From a virus: a DNA stretch of 64,000 nucleotides. The position numbers and the translations under genes were made by a program. This document shows, one piece after another, positions 47,254 through 55,864 of the stretch (the first letter of the stretch is position 1; every line of letters begins with the position of its first letter). The notes below the pieces were generated by a model. The model did no database searches, had not been told where the DNA came from, and saw only the letters and a list, made by a program, of their open reading frames with translations. The stretch covers positions 1 to 64,000 of the IMG/VR virus record IMGVR_UViG_3300044692_000046; one strand, 5' to 3'.

Positions 47254-48663
47254 TCAGATGGAGCTCACGATGCCGTGGCCCCGGCCCACGTACTTCGGAC
47301 CCCGCAGAGCGAGGGCCGTGTCCGTGACCAGCGCGAACGGCAGGGTGTCGGGGCTGGTGACAGTCGGCGCCAGCGGGATCACCTGCATGTCCCGGGTGTA
47401 CGGGCGGACCATGAAGTTCGGGTCCCGCGGGATCAGGTAGATGTCCTCGACCGGGTTCGCCGAGCCGTTCAGGCGGGCGAACATGTTGCCGAGCACGCCG
47501 CCCGCGCCGACGCCCTGGTAGGCGGCGGCCTGCGCGGTGCCGGTGTTGCCGGAGGAGTTGGTCAGCAGCGCCGCGCCGGTGTCGATGATCGACGTGGTGG
47601 CGGTGCCGGTGGTGTCGAACGCGTCGACCACGCCCACGAACACCGGCGTGCCAGCCGCGCCCGTCGACCGGTACACCTTGTACAGGATCGGGGTGAGGCC
47701 GTCAGGGAAGTTCGTCGGCGTCGAGAACGACAGGGTGACGGTGCTGGTCGAGCCGGTGGTGGTCTGGGTGACCTCCGCGCTGGCCAGCGTCTCACCGAAC
47801 CGGGCCACGACCGCCGACACCGAGTACCGGTAGGTCGCCGCCGCCAGCGTGCCGCCCGTGGTGGCGGTCGCCGTCGACACGGTGCTCATCGCCGTGGACC
47901 GGGGGCTCAGGAACGACGACTTCACCAGCGGGATGTCGCGGTAGGACGGCACGTTCAGACCGGCGGCGATCTCGACGGTCGGCGCCATGAACCGCTGCTG
48001 GTTGGTCAGCAGCTGCCCGACGCTGGACACCATGCGCGGCGACATCACGAACATCCAGTCCGAGCCGATCGGCTGGCCGGCGTTGGTCTCCACCAGGTCG
48101 ATGATCTCGTCGAGGTTCTTCAGGGCGAGGGTGCCGCCACCCGACGCCGACGCGTACTCGATCGCGTTGACGTAGGCGTTGGAGCCGGTGCCCTGGGAGA
48201 AGTTCGCGGCCAGGTAGTCTAGGCCGGAGCAGATCGGGTAGGCGCCGGCGCTGGTGGCGCCGTCGTTGCCCCACACGAACGCGTTCTCCACCGACCACAG
48301 CATCGACTGGACAGTGCCGTCGACTTCGAGCTGCCGCAGATCGCCCACCAGGTCGCGGGTGACGGTCTGCGCGAAGCCGGTCACCGACCCGACGGCCTGG
48401 AACAGCCTGATGTTGTAGACGGCCTGCTCGTAGGTGGAGTTGCCGATCGGGCGGGCGCCGCCGTCGACCACGCCGCCGGCGTCGGGCCGGTTCACCCGGC
48501 GGTTGAAGAAGTACTGGGTGGAGCCCCACTGCTTGCTGGGCAGCGCGCGCAGCAGAGGCGCGTAGCGGCGCTGGTACTCCAGCAGGAGCGGGTCGATCTG
48601 CTTCTGGATCAGGGGGGTAACTGACGCCGCAGCGGTCAGAGCCTCCTGGAGTTCGGTGGGCAC
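47254..48663 (-). CDS. Major capsid protein with Fn3-like insertion, 469 aa
   Basis: HK97-fold capsid. N-arm and E-loop type sequence (LRALPSKQWGSTQYFFNRRV, GVVDGGARPIGNSTYEQAVY), P/A-domain segments (VENAFVWGND, LDEIIDLVETNAGQPIGSDW, QLLTNQQRFMAPT). Between about 260 and 350 lies an apparent fibronectin type III-like insert (TYRYSVSAVVARFGETLASA, LYKVYRSTGAAGTPVFVGVV). The fold resumes at NPVEDIYLIPRDPNFMVRPY. GTG start with GAGGAG upstream. Surface-exposed Ig/Fn3 inserts are known on phage capsids. Confidence 0.82.
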   Translation of the reverse strand: MPTELQEALTAAASVTPLIQKQIDPLLLEYQRRYAPLLRALPSKQWGSTQYFFNRRVNRPDAGGVVDGGARPIGNSTYEQAVYNIRLFQAVGSVTGFAQTVTRDLVGDLRQLEVDGTVQSMLWSVENAFVWGNDGATSAGAYPICSGLDYLAANFSQGTGSNAYVNAIEYASASGGGTLALKNLDEIIDLVETNAGQPIGSDWMFVMSPRMVSSVGQLLTNQQRFMAPTVEIAAGLNVPSYRDIPLVKSSFLSPRSTAMSTVSTATATTGGTLAAATYRYSVSAVVARFGETLASAEVTQTTTGSTSTVTLSFSTPTNFPDGLTPILYKVYRSTGAAGTPVFVGVVDAFDTTGTATTSIIDTGAALLTNSSGNTGTAQAAAYQGVGAGGVLGNMFARLNGSANPVEDIYLIPRDPNFMVRPYTRDMQVIPLAPTVTSPDTLPFALVTDTALALRGPKYVGRGHGIVSSI

Positions 48664-48684
48664 GAGAGGGTTCTCCTCACAATT

Positions 48685-48752
48685 CAGGCCCGCACGAGGC
48701 GGGCCTGCGAGTGGTCAGGGCATGACGAAGGCCCCGCGTCGGGCGGGGCCTT
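48685..48752. promoter_or_regulatory. Two stacked hairpins upstream of the capsid gene
   Basis: CAGGCCCGC-acgag-GCGGGCCTG (48685-48707) and AAGGCCCCGC-gtcgg-GCGGGGCCTT (48728-48752) are perfect 9- and 10-bp stems. They fill the 109-bp gap between the protease-scaffold stop and the capsid start, the first ending about 20 bases before the capsid start. Possible RNA processing/stability elements or partial terminators. Confidence 0.6.
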
Positions 48753-48772
48753 GGGGTGGCGCTGGACGGGGG

Positions 48773-50581
48773 CTACTGCTGGTCGGACGGTGCCACCGGG
48801 ATCGGCGCCTGCTGGCCGATGCCCAGGTTCGCCCAGACGTCGCTGCGGTTCTTCCACAGCTCCTCGGGGGTCGGCTCCTTGCTGTCCGCCGACTCGGTGG
48901 TGCGGTAGCCGCGGCGCGGCGGCAGGCCGAAGTCTCGGCGCAGCTCGTCGCGCAGGTCGTCCTTGATCCCGCTCATCGCGTCCTTGACCGCCTCACGGGC
49001 CGTGGTGGCCACCTCCTGGGCCAGGTTCACCGTCTCGCTGGCGTCCGCCTTCGTGGTGCTCTCGGCGGTGATCGCCTGCTCCGTGGTGTCGCTGGCGCCG
49101 GGGGCCGGCGCGGTCTCGGTGCTGGTGGCGCTGGTGTCGGCGGCGGGGGCCGCCGGCTTGCCGACCGCGGCGAGCAGCTGCTGGAACTGGTCCGGGGTGA
49201 AGGTCACCACGGGCGTGTTCGCGGTGGGCTGCTCGGCCGGCTGGTCGGTGGTCTCGGAGGTGGCGACCGCCTCGGCGGCCTTGTCGGACTCGCTCACGGC
49301 GGTCTCCTCGGGGGTCGTTTCGGTCGTGGTGGTCTCCTCCGCCTGCGCGGGCGGGGAAGTCTCGGTGGCGGGCTGGGCGGCGGGCATGGTGGCCTCGGCC
49401 GTCTTCTGGTCGGCGCGCAGCTTCGCGGCGACCGCCTCGGCGATCTGGTCCACGGTCGGCGCCGCCGACTCCATGTCGTTGTCGTTGGGCGCCTCGCCCA
49501 TGTCGCCGTCGGTGTCCGCCCCGGGTGCGCCCGGCACGTCGATGTCGGCGTCCATGTCCGGGTCCATCGCCTTCAGCGCCTGGCACGCCGCGTCCATCGC
49601 CGCCTTCGCGATGACCTCCAGCTCGCCGGACTCGATGCCGTCGTAGGCGTAGATGGAGATGTGGATCGGGCCGTTGTTCGCGCTGATCGAGAAGCCGGCG
49701 CGGCCGTCGTCGTAGCAGCACTCCTGCACCGGCTCGAACGTGGATTCGGCGGCGAGGGTCCGCGCGGCGGGGTCGGTCATGGTGGCGGTCTCCTTGCTCA
49801 CCTGGACGCCGAAACCCTTCAGCGCCTTCACGATGCGGGCCTTGATGCGCTTGAGCTGTGTGGAGGTGTAGAGCTTGGCGTTGTCGGCCTGGTTGATGTA
49901 GGACCAGGCGGCCTTCGCCCGGGACTTGGTGTCCAGTGGGTAGCGCTTCTGCTTGTCCTTCTGGTAGCCCGGGTCGGCGTATGTGACGTTGCCGTAGGGC
50001 TTCTTGTTTGCCTCATCGGCAGTCACGTCGACCTCCTCGACGACCAGGGCGACGGTGGCGTCCACGGCTTCACTGATCAGTACCCGCGACTCCGCAGCCT
50101 CGGAAGCGGTCAGGTTCACGCTGTCCAGCCGCGAGGCTGGAACCCCCGGGAAGTGGGTGAAGTCCAGGGCGTTGATCTCCAGGTCGTCGCCGGTCTCGAC
50201 CGGCTCCCCGTCGTGGTCGACCTGGCGGGTCGGGCCGAGCCACCAGCCGTAGATGGAGGTGTTGCGTAGCGGCCCCGACGTCTTCTTGTCACCGAGCAGC
50301 GCGGCGATGTCCTTGCCGGCCTGCGACGAGTACAGCTGCGCCTCGTACTTCGCCGAGCCGTCACCGACCTGCTTGATCGCGGTGATGTGCCCGACGATGC
50401 GGGTCGAGTCGTCTCCGGCGCCGTGGTGGGAACGCATCACCACCGGCTCAGCGTCAGCATCCGCGAGCCGGGCCCGCATCCGCTCCACGGCCTTGCCGAT
50501 GATCTCCTTGGTGTACAGGCGCCCGTTGCGGGACACACCCGGGGCGAGCATCGTGCCGGAGATGGTGCCAAGAACCCCCAT
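48773..50581 (-). CDS. Prohead protease-scaffold fusion, 602 aa
   Basis: N-terminal about 190 residues fit a prohead protease: SRNGRLYTKEIIGKAVERM, a His in VMRSHHGAGDD, then GHITAIKQVGDGSAKYEAQL and NALDFTHFPGVPASRLDSV with a possible catalytic Ser/His set. A DUF6582-like insert follows at about 205-260 (RYPLDTKSRAKAAWSYINQ, YTSTQLKRIKARI). The rest, about 290-602, is acidic, low-complexity and helical like a scaffold (ASETVNLAQEVATTAREAVK). Precedes the capsid gene. Catalytic residues are not certain by eye. Confidence 0.7.
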   Translation of the reverse strand: MGVLGTISGTMLAPGVSRNGRLYTKEIIGKAVERMRARLADADAEPVVMRSHHGAGDDSTRIVGHITAIKQVGDGSAKYEAQLYSSQAGKDIAALLGDKKTSGPLRNTSIYGWWLGPTRQVDHDGEPVETGDDLEINALDFTHFPGVPASRLDSVNLTASEAAESRVLISEAVDATVALVVEEVDVTADEANKKPYGNVTYADPGYQKDKQKRYPLDTKSRAKAAWSYINQADNAKLYTSTQLKRIKARIVKALKGFGVQVSKETATMTDPAARTLAAESTFEPVQECCYDDGRAGFSISANNGPIHISIYAYDGIESGELEVIAKAAMDAACQALKAMDPDMDADIDVPGAPGADTDGDMGEAPNDNDMESAAPTVDQIAEAVAAKLRADQKTAEATMPAAQPATETSPPAQAEETTTTETTPEETAVSESDKAAEAVATSETTDQPAEQPTANTPVVTFTPDQFQQLLAAVGKPAAPAADTSATSTETAPAPGASDTTEQAITAESTTKADASETVNLAQEVATTAREAVKDAMSGIKDDLRDELRRDFGLPPRRGYRTTESADSKEPTPEELWKNRSDVWANLGIGQQAPIPVAPSDQQ

Positions 50582-50584
50582 CGG

Positions 50585-51037
50585 TCAGCCCACCTGCCGG
50601 GCCACGATCGTCGCGCTGTAGACCGCTGACGCGCCGCCCGCGCCGATGGCCTTCACCGCGAGGGTGTCCGATGCGGCGGCCGACACAACCAGCACCGTGG
50701 GCTGCGGGAACGCGTTCGCGGTCGCCGGCATCAGGATCGGGTTGAGCACGTCGACGGCGTTCTGCACCAGCTTCACGTTGTTGGCGTCGCCGGCCGCGAC
50801 AGTGCCGGACAGGAACACCGAGACCGTGACCTCCCACATGCCGGCGGTCGGGATCGTCACGTTCCCCGCGACCGTTGCCCCCGCGGCGGGCGCTGTGGCG
50901 GTGCCGGACTTCTGCTGGGTGGCGTGCGAGTCGCGGGTCAGCGGCACGGGTGTGCCCGTGAACACCGGCAGCGAGCCGCCGACTGCGAGGGAGTTGCCGG
51001 TGTCGTCGACCAGCGTGACGACCGGGTTGTGAGGCAT
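50585..51037 (-). CDS. Probable decoration/fibre-like head protein, 150 aa
   Basis: Beta-rich, Ala/Val/Thr-rich with no helices: PVVTLVDDTGNSLAVGGSLP, AGMWEVTVSVFLSGTVAAGD, then ASAVYSATIVARQVG. This pattern suits a capsid decoration or fibre trimer. It lies three bases upstream of the protease-scaffold gene. Identity is inferred from composition and place. Confidence 0.5.
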   Translation of the reverse strand: MPHNPVVTLVDDTGNSLAVGGSLPVFTGTPVPLTRDSHATQQKSGTATAPAAGATVAGNVTIPTAGMWEVTVSVFLSGTVAAGDANNVKLVQNAVDVLNPILMPATANAFPQPTVLVVSAAASDTLAVKAIGAGGASAVYSATIVARQVG

Positions 51038-51045
51038 CGGTCCTC

Positions 51046-51969
51046 CTAGGCTGGGGCGAGGATGCAGCGGCAGCTGGGGTGCAGGGGCGGGCTGGGGGCG
51101 TTGAGGGGCGTGTACGGGGAGTTCGCCTCAGCGTCGTCGCAGGCCGGGCACACACGCGTGTCGCCCGCGGTGAGGAAGTTGACGGCCTGCACACCAGAAG
51201 CGAGGTAGCGGGCGGCCATGCCCGCCAGGTAGGCGGCGGAGATCGCGGTGTCGAGGTCCACGTGCAGGGAGCGTGGGTCGTCGAGGGTGTCGGACAGGTC
51301 CCCGTCGAGGCCGTCGTCGCCCGGCTCGTAGCCGTCGGCCGTCAACTCCCACGCCACCCGGTCGGAGGTGTGGTCGAGGATCCCGAACAGCAGCTGCTGA
51401 GCGGCGGCGTTCGCCTGATCGTCGTCGAGCCGGGGCACGTCCCCGCCGTCGAGACTCGCCGGGTCCACACCGGCCTGCTGGGCGACCAGTGCGAGCCCGG
51501 CGTCCCAGCCGTGCTGCTGCGCCGACCGCAGACCGGCCGCGACCACGGCCACCAGCGAGGCCCAGCCGGAGCGGCGGGCCAGCAGCATCAGTGCCGCGAG
51601 GATCGCCGCCGTGGCCTGCTGCTGGCGGCGCTGCCGGTCGTCGTCCGCCTCACCCAACCCGAGCAGCGTGCGCAGATGCTCGGCCAGAGCCGTGGTGTCG
51701 AGGTCGGCGAGCAGGTCCCGCCACGCCGTGCTGACGTCCGCGTCGACCTGCCGGTGGAGGGTTTCCCGTTTGGCGTAGATGTCCGCCCAGGTGCCTTCCA
51801 GCTCGCCCAGCTTGAGGGTGACCTCCAGGACATCCGGCTGGTCGGCGTGCTCGACTGCGAACTCGACCGCGGCGAGACAGCCGGCCTTGACCCGTTCGGT
51901 CATCGGACCGCCCGACGACGCCCAGCCCTGGGCGAACGCGGTGCGGGCGTACGGGACGATCGGGTGCAC
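51046..51969 (-). CDS. Mu gpF/SPP1 gp7-like head morphogenesis protein, 307 aa
   Basis: Helical N-terminal region (LAAVEFAVEHADQPDVLEVT), then the C-terminal Mu-F domain with the diagnostic metal-like motif: GDTRVCPACDDAEANSPYTP and HPSCRCILAPA. Such minor head proteins follow the portal in HK97/SPP1-type phages and are packaged few per virion. GTG start with GGGGGTGG upstream. Confidence 0.78.
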   Translation of the reverse strand: MHPIVPYARTAFAQGWASSGGPMTERVKAGCLAAVEFAVEHADQPDVLEVTLKLGELEGTWADIYAKRETLHRQVDADVSTAWRDLLADLDTTALAEHLRTLLGLGEADDDRQRRQQQATAAILAALMLLARRSGWASLVAVVAAGLRSAQQHGWDAGLALVAQQAGVDPASLDGGDVPRLDDDQANAAAQQLLFGILDHTSDRVAWELTADGYEPGDDGLDGDLSDTLDDPRSLHVDLDTAISAAYLAGMAARYLASGVQAVNFLTAGDTRVCPACDDAEANSPYTPLNAPSPPLHPSCRCILAPA

Positions 51970-51986
51970 CGCCCACCCCCGAAGCG

Positions 51987-52064
51987 TCAGCCGATTTGCT
52001 TGGAGATGAGCGGCAGCACATCCTGCGCGCGGGTTGGATGGCCGGGGTTCGTAGCACCGTTCAT
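51987..52064 (-). CDS. Possible 25-residue peptide coupled to the portal stop
   Basis: ATG at 52064 overlaps the portal TGA (ATGA). The frame encodes MNGATNPGHPTRAQDVLPLI followed by SKQIG and stop. It fills the only gap between the portal and head-morphogenesis genes. Coupling makes it credible, but 25 residues is short and it may simply pass ribosomes on. Confidence 0.4.
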   Translation of the reverse strand: MNGATNPGHPTRAQDVLPLISKQIG

Positions 52065-53674
52065 GACGCCTCCTTCGCCGGGTCAGGAAGCTCCCTCAGC
52101 GCCTGCCGGCGCCTCGCCCGGTACGTGTGCTGCCACGACTCGGACAGGCGGCGAGCGTCGCGCTGGTAGGCGTCCTCGCGGGGTGCTTTGCCCTGCGCGG
52201 CGTCGTCCGGACCGCCCGGCCGGTTATCGGGGGACTCGTCGTCCGAGGGCGGGTTGTCCTGCCCGGCGAATGGCTTCAGCACGTCCGGCACCGGGGCCGG
52301 CTCGGGCTTCTCCACGCTGATCGGCTCGCCCTGTTTCGGCTCGCTCGGCTCCAGCGCTGAGCCTTTCAGCTTGGCCGCCACGCCTGCCTTCGACATGGCC
52401 TCCATGTCCGACCACAGCACCAGGTTCTGCCGGTCCACCAGCACCGCCGCGTCACCGCCGTCGACTGGCGGTTCGCCGATCTCGTCGCGGTAGCGGTTCA
52501 GGACGTACGAGCCGTTGCGGAGCCGCATGTCGCGGATCTCCTCGACCACCTTCGAGTCCCGGTAGTCGATCTCGTTGAACTCCAGGTGCCAGTCGGTGAT
52601 CCCGAAGCCGACCTGCAGCAGGATGTAGTTCAGCTTCTCCAGCACGAGCGACTGCACCGGCAGGACCGTGTTCACCCGGAACGTCTTGTCCTGGCCTTCT
52701 GCCGTACCGCCGCCGAGGTTGCCGGACTCGATGATGCCCAGCTTCGCAGGCGGCACCCCGAAACAGGCGATGATCTCGTCCCGCAGCTGCTTCGACGCGG
52801 CCAGGTAGTCGGTGACCTTCCGCGGGTCCAGCACCGACACGGCGCCGTTCTTGGTGGTGATGACCGGCGTACCCACGGCCTTCGGGCCGAGGTTGAACAC
52901 CCGGTACTTCTCCCGCCACTGCTGCACCTCGGGATCCTGGTAGGAGCCCAGGTCCACGTGCAGGCGCGGCGGGTCACCCTGCCGGAAGTTCTCCTTGATC
53001 GTCGCCTCGGTGAACAGCCACGCCGTCACCGGCAACAGCGCCTTCTGCGCTGGCGACACCCCGTACACGCCGCCCCGGGGGGCGTCGAGTGAGATGTGGA
53101 TGACCTGCTCGGGCTTGAACTCGGCCTTACGCACCCCGTCCACGGCTTGCACGTAGCCGGACACCTCGCCGTGCTGGTCGGTGACCGCCGTCATCGTCGT
53201 CGCGTCCAGGGTGTACAGCGCGACCGGCTCACCCAGCAGCCACACCACCTCGATGAACGCGTCCCCGAACAGCTTCAGGTCCGTGACCGTGTTGCGCAGC
53301 AGCTGGACCATGTCCTCACGCGGGTTGACGAACTTCATCAGCCGCGTCAGCCGCTGCACCACCGGAGGCTGCGGCGGCACCTTCCCTTCGGGAACGTCGT
53401 TGTCGTACACCACCTGCACGCCGCCGGCCGTCACCGTCCGGGCGATCAGATCGATCGGCGCCGACACCCACGGGCACGTCAGATACGCCTGGTGCAGCTG
53501 GGTGAGGATCTGCAGCCGCTCCTGCGACTCCGCGACCTGCGCTGTCGGGGAGGAAGCGCTGAGACTGACTCCGTACTCGAACCCGACCCGCTTCACCTGC
53601 GCCGCGCTCGGCTGCTCCGCCGGGGCGGCGAGCTTCTCCGACAGCCAGCGTCGCGCCCGCTCTACAGCGCCCAC
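52061..53674 (-). CDS. Portal protein (HK97 type), 537 aa
   Basis: Forms the dodecameric DNA entry vertex. Recognisable portal segments are WVSAPIDLIARTVTAGG (about 70-86), DLKLFGDAFIEVVWLLGEP, VIHISLDAPRGGVYGVSPAQ, IIACFGVPPAKLGIIESGN and FNEIDYRDSK. The C-terminal about 110 residues are acidic and Pro-rich, ending in RARRRQALREL. Overlaps the terminase gene by 13 bases. Gene order TerS-TerL-portal-protease-capsid is canonical. Confidence 0.88.
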   Translation of the reverse strand: MGAVERARRWLSEKLAAPAEQPSAAQVKRVGFEYGVSLSASSPTAQVAESQERLQILTQLHQAYLTCPWVSAPIDLIARTVTAGGVQVVYDNDVPEGKVPPQPPVVQRLTRLMKFVNPREDMVQLLRNTVTDLKLFGDAFIEVVWLLGEPVALYTLDATTMTAVTDQHGEVSGYVQAVDGVRKAEFKPEQVIHISLDAPRGGVYGVSPAQKALLPVTAWLFTEATIKENFRQGDPPRLHVDLGSYQDPEVQQWREKYRVFNLGPKAVGTPVITTKNGAVSVLDPRKVTDYLAASKQLRDEIIACFGVPPAKLGIIESGNLGGGTAEGQDKTFRVNTVLPVQSLVLEKLNYILLQVGFGITDWHLEFNEIDYRDSKVVEEIRDMRLRNGSYVLNRYRDEIGEPPVDGGDAAVLVDRQNLVLWSDMEAMSKAGVAAKLKGSALEPSEPKQGEPISVEKPEPAPVPDVLKPFAGQDNPPSDDESPDNRPGGPDDAAQGKAPREDAYQRDARRLSESWQHTYRARRRQALRELPDPAKEAS

Positions 53675-55155
53675 GGGTCACCCCCGTTCAGCACTGGGAA
53701 GCCGCCGATGGAGGGCACAGGCGCATGAATCGCGTGCGGGTTGGTGGCCTGCGGATCGAGGGTGGTAGTCGACACCTCCCCGTCCTCCGGGAAGTGGAAC
53801 CGCGACTCGGTGCCCAGGTTCGTCAGCAGGTAGCGCAGCGCGTCTGGGGCGTGGTCCTCGGAGTTCGTGTCCGCGTCCTCCGGGTTACCGGTTGTCGCGT
53901 GCGGTAGCGCCGCCAGCGTCCGGATCAGATTCGAGCAGGTGCGGAACACGTGCAGCTTCGGGCACTTCTCCCAGCCCTGCGCCCGGTGATGCGGACACGC
54001 CGGCGCCTCAGCCAGGTAGGAGTGGATGCGCTGCCAGCCGATCACCCGCGACCCCGGGCCCTTACCGGCGGCAGTCAGCGGCACACCCTCGTCGGCGTAG
54101 ACCTCCGCGATGGGTTTCGCGTCGCCTCTAGTTGCCCACATGGCGTCGTCGGCGAACCGGCCCGCGATGCTCTCCCCGTCAGCCTCGGCCGCGAGGATTC
54201 GCTTCGCCTGCTCCGACTCGCCCACCTGCACGTCGTACAGCTCGCGGTACACCCAGACGCGGCCGTCCTCGTCGACAGCACCCCACAGCACCGCCCACGG
54301 CTTCGAGAAACCCCAGTCCAGGCCGTTGTAGCGGCGCCACGAGCCGGCCAGCGGGATCGGGTTGAGGGTGTGCCGGTCGTAGCGCCACTCCCCGAACACC
54401 TGACCCGCGAACTGGTCCCAGTCGCCGTCACGCATCGCCGCCCGGCGCTGCGGATCCGGGATCGAGTCCAGCCGCTTGAAGTACCCGTCGTCCAGGTGCG
54501 GATTGTCGGTGGCCTTCGCCTGGATGAACCGCACCGACAGGCCGTTGTCGTCGGTAACGACCTGCTTGCCGTGGTCGGTGGCGTCGATGTAGCGCAGCTT
54601 CACCTGCCCGTGCGACGGGCCGCCCGGGTTGCAGGTGGAGCGCACCCCGATCACCGGCACCGTGCCGTCGGAGCGGATCCGCTCGAACCGCAGAATGTCG
54701 ATCACGCCCGGCGGCATCAGCGTCGCCTCATCCACCAGCAGCAGCTGATACTGGCCGCCCTGCCGGCGAGACGCGTCCGTCACCGACTCCAGGTACCGGA
54801 ACCGGATCAGCGACCCGTTCGGGAACCGCAGCTCCCGCTCCGTGCCGTTCCAGCGCGCACCCAACGCCTCCGCGTAGCCGAACTTCCCCAACGTCGGGAA
54901 GATCGACTCGTTGAGTTCGTCGTAGGTCCGGCGCACCAGCAGCACCCGCATCTGCGGGAAGCGGGCCGCCGCCCTGATGCCCTCGGCTACGATCGCGACG
55001 CTTTTACCGCCGCCGGCCGCGCCGCCGTACAGCACGTCGAACTCGGTCGCGGCATGAAACTCGGCCTGCCGCTCCGACGGGGCGTAGCCGATCTCGGCGA
55101 ACACATCGACTGCGGCGAGGCGGTCCTGGTCCCGCCGCTGCTTCTCCAACTGCAA
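53662..55155 (-). CDS. Terminase large subunit, 497 aa
   Basis: DNA packaging ATPase/nuclease. Counting from the upstream frame start at 55239, Walker A is GGAAGGGKS at 72-80, Walker B LLLVDE at 166-171 followed by the coupling motif STCNPGG near 201, and the nuclease acidic residues are in YNGLDWGFSKP (Asp308), near DDAMWATRGD, and EDHAPDALRYL. TTG at 55155 is chosen because it follows the TerS stop by one base (TAGGTTG); the frame extends to another TTG at 55239, which would overlap TerS by 83 bases. The nuclease identity follows from motif order. Confidence 0.9.
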   Translation of the reverse strand: MQLEKQRRDQDRLAAVDVFAEIGYAPSERQAEFHAATEFDVLYGGAAGGGKSVAIVAEGIRAAARFPQMRVLLVRRTYDELNESIFPTLGKFGYAEALGARWNGTERELRFPNGSLIRFRYLESVTDASRRQGGQYQLLLVDEATLMPPGVIDILRFERIRSDGTVPVIGVRSTCNPGGPSHGQVKLRYIDATDHGKQVVTDDNGLSVRFIQAKATDNPHLDDGYFKRLDSIPDPQRRAAMRDGDWDQFAGQVFGEWRYDRHTLNPIPLAGSWRRYNGLDWGFSKPWAVLWGAVDEDGRVWVYRELYDVQVGESEQAKRILAAEADGESIAGRFADDAMWATRGDAKPIAEVYADEGVPLTAAGKGPGSRVIGWQRIHSYLAEAPACPHHRAQGWEKCPKLHVFRTCSNLIRTLAALPHATTGNPEDADTNSEDHAPDALRYLLTNLGTESRFHFPEDGEVSTTTLDPQATNPHAIHAPVPSIGGFPVLNGGDPWAL

Positions 55156-55156
55156 C

Positions 55157-55690
55157 CTACGAAGCCGCTCCAGGCGTTCCAGCTTCAGAGCGGCCAAGCT
55201 CTGCGGAGAGTCGGCTGATCTCGGCGTCGATCGCGTCAAGGCTCAACACCTCAACCTTCGACGGCGCGTCCAGCCCCAGCAGCTTCGCCCGCCGCTCCTG
55301 GATCTTCAGCAGCCGGTCGATGGCGTTGAGGACCGGCGCGTCGTCCTCCAGCGGCACCCCGTCGTCGCTCTTAACGACCCGGCCCTGCGACACGTGAATG
55401 TGGGTGCGTTCCAGCACCTTCAGCGCCTCGCGGGTCAGCCGGTCCAACTGGGCGAGCTGGATCTGCCGGACCTCCTCGGCCGGCTCCCGGACCGTGTCCG
55501 CCAGGGCCCGCTGCACGGCCTTGCGAGCCGCCGACCGGTTGGCGAAGTTGAGTTGGTCTGCGATGTGCTGGTAGCTTGCCCCGCAGGCCCGAAGCTGTGC
55601 TGCCTCAGCATCCCGCCGCGCCGTATCGGCTGTTCGGGTGTACCGGCCGTTGTGTCCTCGGCCTGGGGTGTCCTTGGTTGTGGTGGCCAT
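55157..55690 (-). CDS. Terminase small subunit-like protein, 177 aa
   Basis: N-terminal HTH for packaging-site recognition (LRACGASYQHIADQLNFANR, RKAVQRALADTV) and a long helical oligomerisation region (IQLAQLDRLTREALKVLERT, LLKIQERRAKLLGLDAPSK). Directly upstream of TerL. The ATG opens the late operon; the 174 bases upstream to 55865 hold its promoter and that of the divergent lipoprotein gene. Confidence 0.78.
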   Translation of the reverse strand: MATTTKDTPGRGHNGRYTRTADTARRDAEAAQLRACGASYQHIADQLNFANRSAARKAVQRALADTVREPAEEVRQIQLAQLDRLTREALKVLERTHIHVSQGRVVKSDDGVPLEDDAPVLNAIDRLLKIQERRAKLLGLDAPSKVEVLSLDAIDAEISRLSAELGRSEAGTPGAAS

Positions 55691-55864
55691 CCGACACCAC
55701 CGATTCTCACTCTGCGTCGATCTTTTCGGGATCGGGGTGGTCTCAGCCCGGGAATCCGGAGCACTCGGCGCTACGGTCGGTGATCTGCGGCGCCGTTCGG
55801 ATGTCCGCTGCCTCAGCCGTTCGCCCCATGTCGTACCGAACCGGGCAGGTCGTACGGTGCGGCC

